From assembly GCF_030209575.1 (NCBI RefSeq), contig NZ_JARVRS010000001.1, forward strand, positions 3,410,001 through 3,474,000: a DNA stretch of 64,000 bases, read 5' to 3'. The DNA is from Leifsonia sp. fls2-241-R2A-40a (lineage in GTDB: Bacteria; Actinomycetota; Actinomycetes; Actinomycetales; Microbacteriaceae). How positions within the stretch are numbered: position 1 is the first letter of the stretch; every line of letters begins with the position of its first letter. Made by a program: the position numbers and the translations under genes. A model generated the notes under the pieces. It worked only from the letters and a program-made list of their open reading frames with translations. It did no database searches and was not told the DNA's origin. Shown in pieces: positions 1 to 7,308 of this stretch.

Positions 1-2
1 TG

Positions 3-179
3 GTCTGGGCGAAGCCGAACAGCCAGGGCGAACTGCGCGCCGGAGGGCTCGGCTACCTCCCAAGGCCCAAGCGCCAACACATCGCTGTCTCGTGGATGCG
101 CGACCGCTACGACAATCTGGCTGACGGACTCAACTCCTACGTGCTACCCGAAGTTGCAGAAGCCCCGTCTGGAAGCTGA
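3..179 (+). CDS. C-terminal fragment of an unrecognised protein (5' end outside the window)
   Basis: An open frame runs in from the left edge and stops with TGA at 177-179. It encodes about 58 residues, reading VWAKPNSQGELRAGG near the left edge and ending EVAEAPSGS. I do not recognise the family and see no catalytic motif or membrane segment. It lies just left of a tRNA-Gly 3' fragment that resembles an integration site, so it is probably the last gene of an integrated element, although nothing in the fragment itself shows that. The codon usage is less GC-skewed than in the genes further right, with several AT-ending third positions (gct, gaa, gtt), which agrees with a foreign origin. Confidence 0.45.
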   Translation, partial: VWAKPNSQGELRAGGLGYLPRPKRQHIAVSWMRDRYDNLADGLNSYVLPEVAEAPSGS

Positions 180-258
180 TAAGGCGATCCCCGTCAGACA
201 GGCGAAAAACCCCGTCACTGCGCCCCGCCGACGCGAACCGAGTCGCGCCTACGTGCGC

Positions 259-278
259 TGAGTAACGGGGCTTGAACC
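259..278 (-). repeat. Degenerate tRNA-His 3' fragment
   Basis: The 20 bases TGAGTAACGGGGCTTGAACC are identical to 34765-34784, the T-arm and acceptor part of the intact tRNA-His gene in this window. Flanks diverge on both sides and the T-stem would carry a C-C mismatch, so this is not a functional tRNA. It could be debris of an attachment site or of a tRNA carried by the element to the left. Confidence 0.5.
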
Positions 279-393
279 GGCCACTCTCCCAGGAAAACAC
301 TGGTGAGAGCGGGGCATTACGGCTCGGTTCGGGGCGCGCCGGTTCCATCTGCGATTGGTCACCTCGGGCGAGTCCGGTTCAAGCCTCTGTAGG

Positions 394-439
394 GTCTCCC
401 AAACTGATTACGCGGGTTCGATTCCCGTCATCCCCTCCA
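394..439 (+). other. tRNA-Gly(CCC) 3' half, attachment-site-like
   Basis: From the anticodon loop onward (CTCCCAA, anticodon CCC) through the T-arm (GGGTTCGATTCCC) to an encoded CCA at 437-439, these 46 bases read as a tRNA-Gly(CCC). The acceptor strand CATCCCC would need GGGGATG upstream, and the 5' half with D-arm is not present. Tyrosine integrases commonly use tRNA 3' ends and leave exactly such a copy at the distal junction, so I read this as attR or attL of an element lying to the left. Confidence 0.65.
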
Positions 440-491
440 TGTCGCGCGGGTCGCGCATCCATCTGGGTGGTGCCGACCGCATCCTGCGCGG

Positions 492-497
492 CAGAAT
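492..497 (+). promoter_or_regulatory. -10 CAGAAT, predicted leaderless start at 504
   Basis: CAGAAT ends six bases before the ATG at 504 and there is no purine-rich ribosome site, as expected for a leaderless transcript. Confidence 0.4.
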
Positions 498-503
498 GCC
501 CGC

Positions 504-1175
504 ATGACGGGGGAATCGTCGTCGGCGGACGGGCTCACGGACGCGCAGCGCAGCCTGCGGGCCCAGTTGCTCGCGACCGAGCACTGGAGTCTGCTCGCGT
601 CGCGGTCGACCACGCAGAGCGAGGTGCTGACGCGGATCGCGATCTTTCTGACGCTCGTGTCGGCGGGGCTGGTGACGCTCGGGTTCATCGGGCAGGCGAG
701 CGGGTTCCGGGGGTGGTTCGGGGTCGCGGCCCTGGGCGTGCTGCTCGCGCTGGCGCTGCTGGGGCTGATCACGATGGTGCGGGCGTTCAACACGGCCGAC
801 GAAGACCTCATGTACGTGGTCGCGATGAATCGCCTACGTGCCGCATATCTCGACCTCGACCCCGGGCTGGAGCGATACCTCTATGCGTCCGCCAATGACG
901 ACGAGACCGGGGTCCGGACGACCTACCACTTCTTCTACGAGCGCGGCGCGAGCGCCGTCTTCGGCAGCTCCATGATGATCATCACCGTCGTGGAGGCGAT
1001 CGTGGTCGGCCTTCTCGCAGGCTCGACCGCCGCGGCACTCGGGGCGAGCCCTATTGCGGCCATCGTCCTGGGTGCGGCTGTGGCCGTCATCGTGGTGGTT
1101 CTCGCGATCCTGTGGGGCCGGAGGATTTACCGCCGCGCGATCGCGTCGCTCAGGCCGATACGGCCCAGCCGCTAG
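504..1175 (+). CDS. Four-helix membrane protein of unknown function
   Basis: The 223-residue product has a hydrophilic N-terminus and hydrophobic stretches near residues 45-64, 71-92, 151-175 and 183-205, giving two helical hairpins separated by a soluble middle part of about 55 residues rich in charged and aromatic residues. No signal peptide or catalytic motif is visible and I do not recognise the family. It ends convergently with the antitoxin-like gene: its TAG at 1173-1175 overlaps the opposing stop at 1172-1174, so the two genes share their 3' ends. The start is supported by the -10 element ending six bases upstream. Confidence 0.75.
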   Translation: MTGESSSADGLTDAQRSLRAQLLATEHWSLLASRSTTQSEVLTRIAIFLTLVSAGLVTLGFIGQASGFRGWFGVAALGVLLALALLGLITMVRAFNTADEDLMYVVAMNRLRAAYLDLDPGLERYLYASANDDETGVRTTYHFFYERGASAVFGSSMMIITVVEAIVVGLLAGSTAAALGASPIAAIVLGAAVAVIVVVLAILWGRRIYRRAIASLRPIRPSR

Positions 1176-1384
1176 TCGTTGCCGACGTGCTTGTCGGCCT
1201 CGTCGCGCGCGCCCTCGATCTTGTCGTCGAATTTGCCGCCGGTCACGTTCTTCGCCGCGCCGGCGACGCCGTCGAGGAGCTTGTCGCTGATGTCCTCGGC
1301 CTGCTCGGAACTCAGCGCGTCCTTGACCTTCGGGTCGTTCAGGAACTCCTGCGCCTTCTTGGTGATGTCGTCGAAACCTGCCAT
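1172..1384 (-). CDS. MT0933/Rv0909-type antitoxin-like protein
   Basis: This is a small acidic-basic mixed protein of 70 residues starting MAGFDDITKKAQEFL and ending DEADKHVGND, with the lysine, aspartate and glycine pattern and the 'GGKF.DKI..A.DEADK' tail of the MT0933-like antitoxin family. An alternative ATG four codons upstream (1396) lies only three bases after the response regulator stop. The gene is probably the last of the kinase-regulator transcription unit. No toxin partner is adjacent: the neighbour on the other side is a membrane protein in convergent orientation. In this family many members are orphan and stress-associated rather than proven antitoxins, so the toxin-antitoxin role is inference. 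Confidence 0.6.
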   Translation of the reverse strand: MAGFDDITKKAQEFLNDPKVKDALSSEQAEDISDKLLDGVAGAAKNVTGGKFDDKIEGARDEADKHVGND

Positions 1385-1399
1385 GCGGCCATCCAACTC

Positions 1400-2065
1400 T
1401 CAGTGCTGCAGGAAGGCCAGTACCGCGAGCACCCTGCGGTGATCGTCGCCCGAGTCTTCGAGGCCGAGCTTCTGGAAGATCGAGGTCACGTTCTTCTCCA
1501 CAGCGCCGACGCCGACCACCATGCGGGAGGCGATGGCCGCATTGGTGCGACCCTCGGCCATCAGCTCGAGCACCTCGCGCTCGCGCGGCGTGAGCCTCGC
1601 CAGCGGGTCGGTGCGCCGGGTCAGCAGCTCGCGGACCACCTGCGGGTCGAGGACGGTGCCGCCCGCCGCGACGCGGGTGACGGCGTCGCGCAGCTCGTCC
1701 AGGGAGGCTATCCGGTCCTTCAGCAGGTAGCCGGTGCCGCCCTCGCCCCCGGCGAGCAGCTCCTGAGCGTAGGTGCCCTCGACGTACTGCGACAGCAGCA
1801 GCACGGCGATGGACGGGTGCTCGCGCCGGATGCGGAGCGCCGCGCGGACTCCCTCATCGCGAAAGGTCGGCGGCATCCGAACGTCGAGCACGGCGACGTC
1901 GGGCATGAGATCCGGGACCGACTCGAGCAGGGTGTCCGCGTCGCCGAAAGCACCGACAGTGTCGAAGCCCGCCTCGTCGAACAGGCGGATGAGGCCCTCC
2001 CTCAGGAGGACGGAGTCGTCGGCGACGACAACACGCAACGGGACGGGGCTCGGGTCGCTCGGCAC
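1400..2065 (-). CDS. NarL/FixJ-family response regulator
   Basis: The 221-residue protein has an N-terminal receiver domain (acidic pair DD near residues 16-17, phospho-acceptor Asp61 in LDVRMPP, conserved Lys near 116 in YLLKD) and a C-terminal LuxR-type helix-turn-helix (LTPREREVLELMAEG, about residues 155-200). It should bind DNA when phosphorylated by the kinase encoded immediately upstream. The start is a GTG at 2065 because a -10 TAGGCT ends six bases before it. It therefore has its own promoter as well as possible read-through from the kinase gene. A large inverted repeat at 2091-2140 covers the -35 region of this promoter and could be an operator or attenuator. Confidence 0.88.
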   Translation of the reverse strand: MPSDPSPVPLRVVVADDSVLLREGLIRLFDEAGFDTVGAFGDADTLLESVPDLMPDVAVLDVRMPPTFRDEGVRAALRIRREHPSIAVLLLSQYVEGTYAQELLAGGEGGTGYLLKDRIASLDELRDAVTRVAAGGTVLDPQVVRELLTRRTDPLARLTPREREVLELMAEGRTNAAIASRMVVGVGAVEKNVTSIFQKLGLEDSGDDHRRVLAVLAFLQH

Positions 2066-2071
2066 GAACCC

Positions 2072-2077
2072 AGCCTA
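2072..2077 (-). promoter_or_regulatory. -10 TAGGCT for the response regulator
   Basis: On the minus strand TAGGCT is followed by six bases and the GTG at 2065. It lies downstream of the inverted repeat at 2091-2140. Confidence 0.5.
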
Positions 2078-2090
2078 GGGCCGCATCCAA

Positions 2091-2140
2091 TTGACGCGAC
2101 ACGCCGTCGCGGCGGCGAGCCGGACGGCGTGTCGTGTCAA
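2091..2140. promoter_or_regulatory. 18-bp inverted repeat between kinase and regulator genes
   Basis: TTGACGCGACACGCCGTC (2091-2108) pairs with 2123-2140 around a 14-base loop; one position is a G-T pair and the rest are perfect. It sits between the kinase stop (2158) and the regulator promoter. It has no following T-run on either strand, so it could be an operator, an attenuator or a stem that separates the two messages. Confidence 0.6.
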
Positions 2141-2157
2141 GCAGGTGCGCGGGCCGC

Positions 2158-3579
2158 CTACGTGAGCGGGATGCGGGCGCCGATGCGGGTGGGACCGCCG
2201 ACGGGGCTCTCCACGATCAGTTCGCCGCGGAGGCCCCGCACGCGCTCGTCCAGGCCGCGCAGCCCGTGGCCGTCGACCAGGGACGCGCCACCGCGGCCGT
2301 TGTCGGTCAGCCACACGCTCAGGGACGGCGTGCCGACCGCATCCACACCCTGCTCGAGGAACAGCCGACCGGCGTGCGCCTCGGAGTGCTTGGCGAGGTT
2401 CGCGGCGAGCTCGGCCAGCACGTAGTACGCGTTGCGTTCGATCTCGGGGCTGAACCGCTCCCCCGGCTGCAGGCTCGACTCCACCGTGATCGGGATGGGG
2501 CTGCGCGCGGCGAGCGACTCGGCGGCGGCGACGAGCCCCCGGTCTTGCAGGATGGGCGGGGCGAAGCCGCGCGACAGGGCCCGCAACTCCTCCAGGGTGT
2601 CGCCCGCCTGCTGGCGCGCCTCCGCGAGGAGAGCGGCGGCGGCCACCGGATCGTCGGAGAGCTTGCGCTCGGCGGCCGCGATGTCCATCTGCAGGCGGAT
2701 GAGCCGCTGCTGCGGACCGTCGTGCAGGTCGCGCTCCAGGCGGCGAAGCGCCTGGTCCTCCGCGGCGACCGCCGCGCCGCGTGAGGCGGACAGATCGGCC
2801 ACCTCGCGCTGCAGCGCCTCCGACGGCCAGCCGCCGAGCACGCCGCGCGCGACGACGTCGTGCAGCAGTGTCAGCCCTCGGGTCACGAACGGCAGCGTCG
2901 CGGCGAACAGCACGCCCGCGATCACGTAGAGGATGCGGTCGCCGACCACCGGGTCGAACGAGGACTGGGTGCGGAACACCGCATCGACGACGGTCTGCGA
3001 CAGGAAGAAGCTGCGGTCGCCCTGCGGGATGAACGGCTCCCAGATCCAGCCGGTCAGCCCGCCGACCGCCACGGACGCCCAGACGATCGTGAGCGTCCAC
3101 GACACGACGCTGATGATCGGGTTGATCACGATGCCGTGGAGCAGGTACAGCCAGTAGTGGCCGTTGGCGAACGGACCGAAGACCGACCGCCAGAATGTGC
3201 GCGGCGTCCCCGGGCGCTCCCAGACCGGACGCGGGATGGGCGGCCTGCCCGCCCAGTCGAGGCGGGTGAGCTCGACGATGCCGAACCCGCGGGCCGTGTA
3301 GAAGGCGGCGACGATGATGAAGACGCCGACGTAGATCACGATCGTGCCCACGCCCGTCCAGAACAGCGACATGAGCACGGACAGGCCGATGATCGCGATC
3401 GGCATGGTGAGCAGGAGGAATCCGAGCTCCCGGGGCACGCCGCGCCAGAGCGACGCGTAGGTCGCTCGGGAGGCGGAGGTCGCAGGAGGAGGCACGGCAT
3501 CCAGCGTGCCAGAAGAAGCACCGGTGGACGGCCGCGGATCGGAGGGCTGTGGAGAACTGAGTGCGGGCTCTGAGGTCAT
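2158..3579 (-). CDS. Sensor histidine kinase, DesK/NarX (HisKA_3) type
   Basis: The product is 473 residues from ATG at 3579 (an in-frame ATG 12 codons upstream is possible but adds a poor N-terminus). After a Pro/Ser-rich start come membrane segments in the first half, including a sensor-like module typical of actinobacterial kinases with two pairs of helices. The dimerisation box is LERDLHDGPQQRL with the phospho-accepting His, the N-box is AELAANLAKHSEAH, and the G-boxes are TDNGRGG and HGLRGLDERV. It should phosphorylate the regulator encoded directly downstream. What it senses cannot be read from the sequence. The promoter is not obvious, since no good -10 lies next to the chosen ATG. 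Confidence 0.85.
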   Translation of the reverse strand: MTSEPALSSPQPSDPRPSTGASSGTLDAVPPPATSASRATYASLWRGVPRELGFLLLTMPIAIIGLSVLMSLFWTGVGTIVIYVGVFIIVAAFYTARGFGIVELTRLDWAGRPPIPRPVWERPGTPRTFWRSVFGPFANGHYWLYLLHGIVINPIISVVSWTLTIVWASVAVGGLTGWIWEPFIPQGDRSFFLSQTVVDAVFRTQSSFDPVVGDRILYVIAGVLFAATLPFVTRGLTLLHDVVARGVLGGWPSEALQREVADLSASRGAAVAAEDQALRRLERDLHDGPQQRLIRLQMDIAAAERKLSDDPVAAAALLAEARQQAGDTLEELRALSRGFAPPILQDRGLVAAAESLAARSPIPITVESSLQPGERFSPEIERNAYYVLAELAANLAKHSEAHAGRLFLEQGVDAVGTPSLSVWLTDNGRGGASLVDGHGLRGLDERVRGLRGELIVESPVGGPTRIGARIPLT

Positions 3580-3678
3580 ACAACAAGAGTCGCGAGCGGC
3601 GCGCATCCAGCCCATCCCGCGTCCCTCCCGAACCGTTCGGGGGTTAACCCGACCTGACTAAGCGCAGCCTTCGCTTCG

Positions 3679-3706
3679 TTGCGGAATTGGGGCGTCTGAG
3701 TAGCGT
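3679..3706 (+). promoter_or_regulatory. Promoter of the Dps gene
   Basis: TTGCGG (3679-3684), a 16-base spacer and TAGCGT (3701-3706) form a housekeeping-type promoter with a predicted leader of about 24 bases that carries the AGAAAGGAC ribosome site. Confidence 0.45.
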
Positions 3707-3736
3707 TGAGCCAGGCAGAAGAAAGGACGCCCACCC

Positions 3737-4219
3737 ATGACGGACATCGCTGCAACCCAGAGTGTCTCCAACCCCGACGTCGCCGCCGGGGTCGCCCAGT
3801 TCCTCACCCCGGTGGTGATCGACCTGACCGCGATCGTGGTCAACGGCAAGCAGGCGCACTGGCACGTGCGCGGCGCGAACTTCATCGGCGTCCACGAGCT
3901 GCTCGACACGATCGTCGACCACGCGCAGGAGTGGGCCGACCTGGCCGCGGAGCGCATCGTCGCCCTCGGCCTGCCGGTCGACGCGCGGCTCGGGACGGTC
4001 GCGGCCAAGACCACGACCGCCGAGCTCACCGCGGGCTTCCGGCCCTCCGCCGAGACCATCGCCGAAGTCATCGCGCAGCTCGACGCGGCGCTCGCGGGCG
4101 TCAACACGGCGGTTCGCGAGCTCGCCGAGCTCGACCAGACCAGCCAGGACGTCGCCATCGAGATCGCCCGCGGGCTCGACAAGGACCGTTGGTTCCTGTT
4201 CGCCCACATCAGCGCGTAA
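3737..4219 (+). CDS. dps: Dps-family ferritin-like DNA-protection protein
   Basis: The 160-residue protein is of typical Dps length. The ferroxidase ligands are visible: the KQAHWHVRG motif (His41), then HELLDTIVDHAQEWAD with His53, Asp57 and the following Asp/Glu residues. Dps proteins form dodecamers that oxidise and store iron using peroxide and in many cases coat DNA, protecting cells under oxidative or starvation stress. The N-terminal tail is short and not lysine-rich, so non-specific DNA binding through an N-terminal arm is less certain. AGAAAGGAC lies ahead of the ATG. The gene is monocistronic: the next gene on the right has its own -10 element. Confidence 0.9.
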   Translation: MTDIAATQSVSNPDVAAGVAQFLTPVVIDLTAIVVNGKQAHWHVRGANFIGVHELLDTIVDHAQEWADLAAERIVALGLPVDARLGTVAAKTTTAELTAGFRPSAETIAEVIAQLDAALAGVNTAVRELAELDQTSQDVAIEIARGLDKDRWFLFAHISA

Positions 4220-4361
4220 GTAGCTGGCGGCCATCGGCCGAGACAGTATGGAGGGCCGTCCGCGGAAGCGGGCGGCCCCCATTCGTTTGGGGCCGGGCGC
4301 GGCGCGCGGACGCATCGTGTGGGAAGCGCGCAGAGCGTGGACACGCCGCCGAGGCCGGCAC

Positions 4362-4367
4362 TACGCT
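4362..4367 (+). promoter_or_regulatory. -10 TACGCT, predicted leaderless start at 4374
   Basis: TACGCT ends six bases before the ATG at 4374. This and the signal peptide that follows decide the start over an ATG at 4248. Confidence 0.5.
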
Positions 4368-4373
4368 TCGGCC

Positions 4374-5651
4374 ATGACCCGCCGGGTGATCGCCGTGTGC
4401 GCTCTGAGCGTCGTCGCGATCGTCGGACTGCTGAGCGCCCCCGCGGCGGGCGCGGCGCCGATCACGACCTTCGACGTCCTGAAGGGGATGAACGACGAGC
4501 AGCAGAACGCCTACCTGGAGGCGCATCCCGAGCTGAACGTCCAGCTGGCCAACACCGACCCGGATGCGGTGCACGACGAATGGGCGGCGCTCGATCCGGA
4601 GACTCGCAAAGAGGCCATCGAGACGTTGCCCGAGATCGTGGGCAACCTCGACGGCATCGACTACGGCGATCGGGAGGTCGCCAATCGCCGCGCTCTGAAG
4701 CAGGCGCTCGCGGCCGGCAAGAGTCGCCTCCAGAAGCATCCCGAGGACGAGCTGACGAAACGGGTGCTCGGGTCGCTCACCGCCATCCAGAAGACGCTGA
4801 AAGGCAAGCGGACGCCCGCTCGGCACCTTGTCGGGCTGAGCCTCGACCGTCCCCCGCTCGCCGCCATCGCGATCGGCGACCTGGACACCGCCTCCGACAT
4901 CACGTTCGTGGTCCCGGGGATGGGCACGTACACCGACGACATGCAGTTGTGGACGCAATCGGCGCAGAACCTCTACGACGAGCAGGGCGAGGTGGGCGCG
5001 CCGACGCGCCGGGCTGTCGTGTCGTGGATCGGGTACGCCACGCCGCCTCCCGGGATCGATGCGGCGCTCGGTGACTACGCTTCGCGTGGCGCTCCCCTGC
5101 TCACCGCGGACCTGCGCGGGGTGAATGCGGCGCGAGTGGACTCGCCCCCGCGCGCCCTCAACGTCGTGGCGCACTCGTACGGGACCACGACGGCGGCGAA
5201 CGCGCTCGCCGGGGCGCGCGACCTCGGCGTTTACGCGTTCGTCATGCTCGGATCCGCGGGGATCGAGAACCGCATCCCGAACGTCGGCGCGCTGGGAGTG
5301 CAGCACGCCTACGCCGGGGAGGCGGCCGCCGACGGGGAGGCGCAGTTCGGCCGGTTCACGCGCCGCGATCCGCGCGGGCCGTCGTTCGGCGCGACGGTCA
5401 TCAGCGTCGACGGCGACACGGCGGCGGACCTCCTGCCGGTGACCGGCCACGCACCGGTGCTGCACTCGGCCTGGAACGACGATCCGCTCTCGACGGCGTG
5501 GTCGGGGATCACCGACACCGTGCTGTTCGAGAAGAAGTTCGCCGAGCACCTGGCGCATTACGGGTATCTGGATGCGTACACGGAGTCGCTGCGGAACACC
5601 GCGGTCGCGACGGTGCCGGGGCGGGATCGGATGCTGCTGCGGGGGCGTTGA
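4374..5651 (+). CDS. Secreted alpha/beta hydrolase of the DUF1023 family
   Basis: The 425-residue product begins with a signal peptide (MTRRVIAVCALSVVAIVG, likely cleavage after AGA near residue 27). The catalytic part carries VVAHSYGTTTAAN, where the Ser near residue 267 is the expected nucleophile, and later VLHSAWND with candidate acid and base residues. DUF1023 members are actinobacterial cell-surface or secreted hydrolases whose substrates are mostly undefined, with lipid esters likely. A paralogue with the same N-terminal helical region and AHSYG elbow is encoded at 61473-62909. The gene is followed by a repeat-rich convergent intergenic region. Confidence 0.75.
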   Translation: MTRRVIAVCALSVVAIVGLLSAPAAGAAPITTFDVLKGMNDEQQNAYLEAHPELNVQLANTDPDAVHDEWAALDPETRKEAIETLPEIVGNLDGIDYGDREVANRRALKQALAAGKSRLQKHPEDELTKRVLGSLTAIQKTLKGKRTPARHLVGLSLDRPPLAAIAIGDLDTASDITFVVPGMGTYTDDMQLWTQSAQNLYDEQGEVGAPTRRAVVSWIGYATPPPGIDAALGDYASRGAPLLTADLRGVNAARVDSPPRALNVVAHSYGTTTAANALAGARDLGVYAFVMLGSAGIENRIPNVGALGVQHAYAGEAAADGEAQFGRFTRRDPRGPSFGATVISVDGDTAADLLPVTGHAPVLHSAWNDDPLSTAWSGITDTVLFEKKFAEHLAHYGYLDAYTESLRNTAVATVPGRDRMLLRGR

Positions 5652-5691
5652 GGGCGCGGGGTGGGGGTTGGTGTCGGCTGCTAGTGAAGGA

Positions 5692-5834
5692 GAAGGGGAA
5701 GCTGGTACCGAAGGAGAAACGGCGTCACATCTCCTTCGCACCGCGGTGGCGAAGGAGATTCGGGCGGGATCGGACCGAATCTCCGCCGCTGGCCGCCGGA
5801 TCTCCGACGGAAGCGGGTACCGAAGGAGAAACGG
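5692..5834. repeat. Cluster of CGAAGGAGA direct and inverted repeats
   Basis: GGTACCGAAGGAGAAACGG occurs twice exactly (5704-5722 and 5816-5834). Between the copies are two perfect hairpins: ATCTCCTTCGC (5729-5739) with 5749-5759, and GGAGATTCGG (5754-5763) with CCGAATCTCC (5775-5784). These share bases and so are mutually exclusive. The cluster fills the gap between two convergent genes and may act as a bidirectional terminator or be a dispersed palindromic element. Confidence 0.7.
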
Positions 5835-5853
5835 TCGAGGGACGCGCGGGCGG

Positions 5854-7308
5854 TCAGCGCAGCGCGTCGTGGGTGAAGCGGCCGGCGAGCAGGGTCGCCG
5901 CGACCGGCATCGTGCGCAGCGCGTCCGGCTCCGACGCGCGCGGGTCGCGGTCGAGCACAGCGAGGTCGGCAGGCTGGCCGACGGCGACCGCCGAGCGGAC
6001 GGATGCGCGCAGCGCGACGTCCGCGGGGATGCGCTGCTCGGGATGCCACGGCTGGCGCCCGTCCCGCGAGCGGCCAACCGCCGACGCGATGGCGTCCCAC
6101 GGGTCGAGCGGCGCGACCGGCGCGTCCGAGCCGAAAGCGAGGCGCGCGCCAACCCGGTGCAGTTCGGCGAGCGGGAAGGCGCGGTCGGTGCGTCCTGCCC
6201 ACAGCCGCTCGGCCACGTCCCGGTCGTCCATCGCGTGCTCGGGCTGCACGCTCGCGGTCACGCCGAGCCGGGCGAATCGCGGGATGTCGGATGCGTCGAT
6301 CAGCTGCGCGTGCTCGATGCGACCACCCGCGTCGACGGCCTCGAACGCATCCAGTGCCCGGCGGTTGGCCTCGTCGCCGATCGCGTGGACAGCGGGCTCC
6401 AGGCCGTGCCCGACGGCGAAGCGCATCCGGTCGACCAGTTCGGCCGGGGACAGGTTCGCCACGCCGTGGCCGCCGTCGGGGTAGGCGTGAGCGCAGAGGG
6501 CCGTCCGCGTGTTGAGGGAGCCGTCCGAGATCACCTTGAAGGGACCGACCGACAGCAGTCCCCCGGTCTCGGGCACGGGCTCGCCGGTGCGGAGGCGCAT
6601 TCCGGCTGCACGCTCGAGGTGCTCGCCGTAGATCCCGAACTCGACCCGCAGTCCGTCGGCCCCCGCAGCGATGCGGCGTCTCCAGACGTCGAGGTTCCAG
6701 CCGTACTCCAGGTCGACGATGCCGACCACACCCCGGGCGGATGCTGCGCGCGCCGCATCCACGGCCCATCGGTCGAGGGTCGACTCGTCCGCTGCCGACA
6801 GCAGGCTCGTGACGGCGAAGCTGGCGTCCTCGCGGAGCACGGCGTCGGACGAGCCGGGAGCGAAGCGCCGCGCGGCGACCGTGTTCAGCCACGAGCAGTG
6901 CAGATCGCCCGCGATCAGGACGACCGCGCGGTCGCCGGCGGCCGCATCCAGGAGGTCGCGGGTCGGAAGGTCTGGCCACAGCGCGTCGTGGAAGCCGAAA
7001 CCCACGATCGGATCGTCCCCAGGGTCGGCCGTGGCGCGGTCCCGCACCAGCGCCGCGGCCGCCGCGGCGGAGTCGGCGCGGGACACATCCAGCCGACGAG
7101 CGGTCTGTGCCCACTGAGTGAAGTGGACGTGCTGGTCCCACAGTCCCGGTTCCAGCCATCGCCCGTCGAGGGCGACCCGTTCGACGGATCCGGCTGACAC
7201 GGTCGCCGAGCCCGAAGGCGCGATCTCGGTGATCCGCCCATTCCCGACCACCACGTCCACAGCGCCGTCCCGCCCGGGGATCCGCGCCCCGGCCAGCACC
7301 AGCGTCAT
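5854..7308 (-). CDS. Amidohydrolase, YtcJ-like (amidohydrolase_3) family
   Basis: The 484-residue enzyme has the metal-dependent amidohydrolase layout: an N-terminal beta-sandwich part, the metal motif LWDQHVHFTQW (His60, His62), GDLHCSWLN, HAIGDEANRRALDAF and the terminal GSDAPVAPLDPW with the catalytic Asp. YtcJ-like members hydrolyse amide or ester bonds of exoenzyme-type small molecules, but the natural substrate is generally not known. The ATG at 7308 overlaps the stop of the upstream PaiB-like gene by four bases (ATGA), so it is translationally coupled and the last gene of the rpiB operon. Upstream in-frame extension is not supported. Confidence 0.8.
   Translation of the reverse strand: MTLVLAGARIPGRDGAVDVVVGNGRITEIAPSGSATVSAGSVERVALDGRWLEPGLWDQHVHFTQWAQTARRLDVSRADSAAAAAALVRDRATADPGDDPIVGFGFHDALWPDLPTRDLLDAAAGDRAVVLIAGDLHCSWLNTVAARRFAPGSSDAVLREDASFAVTSLLSAADESTLDRWAVDAARAASARGVVGIVDLEYGWNLDVWRRRIAAGADGLRVEFGIYGEHLERAAGMRLRTGEPVPETGGLLSVGPFKVISDGSLNTRTALCAHAYPDGGHGVANLSPAELVDRMRFAVGHGLEPAVHAIGDEANRRALDAFEAVDAGGRIEHAQLIDASDIPRFARLGVTASVQPEHAMDDRDVAERLWAGRTDRAFPLAELHRVGARLAFGSDAPVAPLDPWDAIASAVGRSRDGRQPWHPEQRIPADVALRASVRSAVAVGQPADLAVLDRDPRASEPDALRTMPVAATLLAGRFTHDALR

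Larger units (their letters stand above)
180..503. other. Intergenic stretch at the right end of a putative integrated element
   Basis: I see no convincing gene here. The stretch holds a 20-base match to the 3' part of tRNA-His (259-278), a hairpin around 284-308 (CTCTC and CCAG pairing with CTGG and GAGAG), and the 3' half of a tRNA-Gly(CCC) at 394-439. The first chromosomal gene to the right starts at 504. Confidence 0.5.

Noticed and set aside
284-308. Hairpin CTCTC-CCAG / CTGG-GAGAG as part of an intact tRNA
   Set aside because: The loop has no U33-equivalent and no D-arm or acceptor pair can be assembled around it.
130-348. Minus-strand 72-codon frame near the left edge
   Set aside because: It has no ribosome site or recognisable sequence and crosses the tRNA-His-like trace.
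1172-2065. Toxin-antitoxin pair at the antitoxin-like gene
   Set aside because: The neighbours are a response regulator and a membrane protein; neither looks like a toxin.
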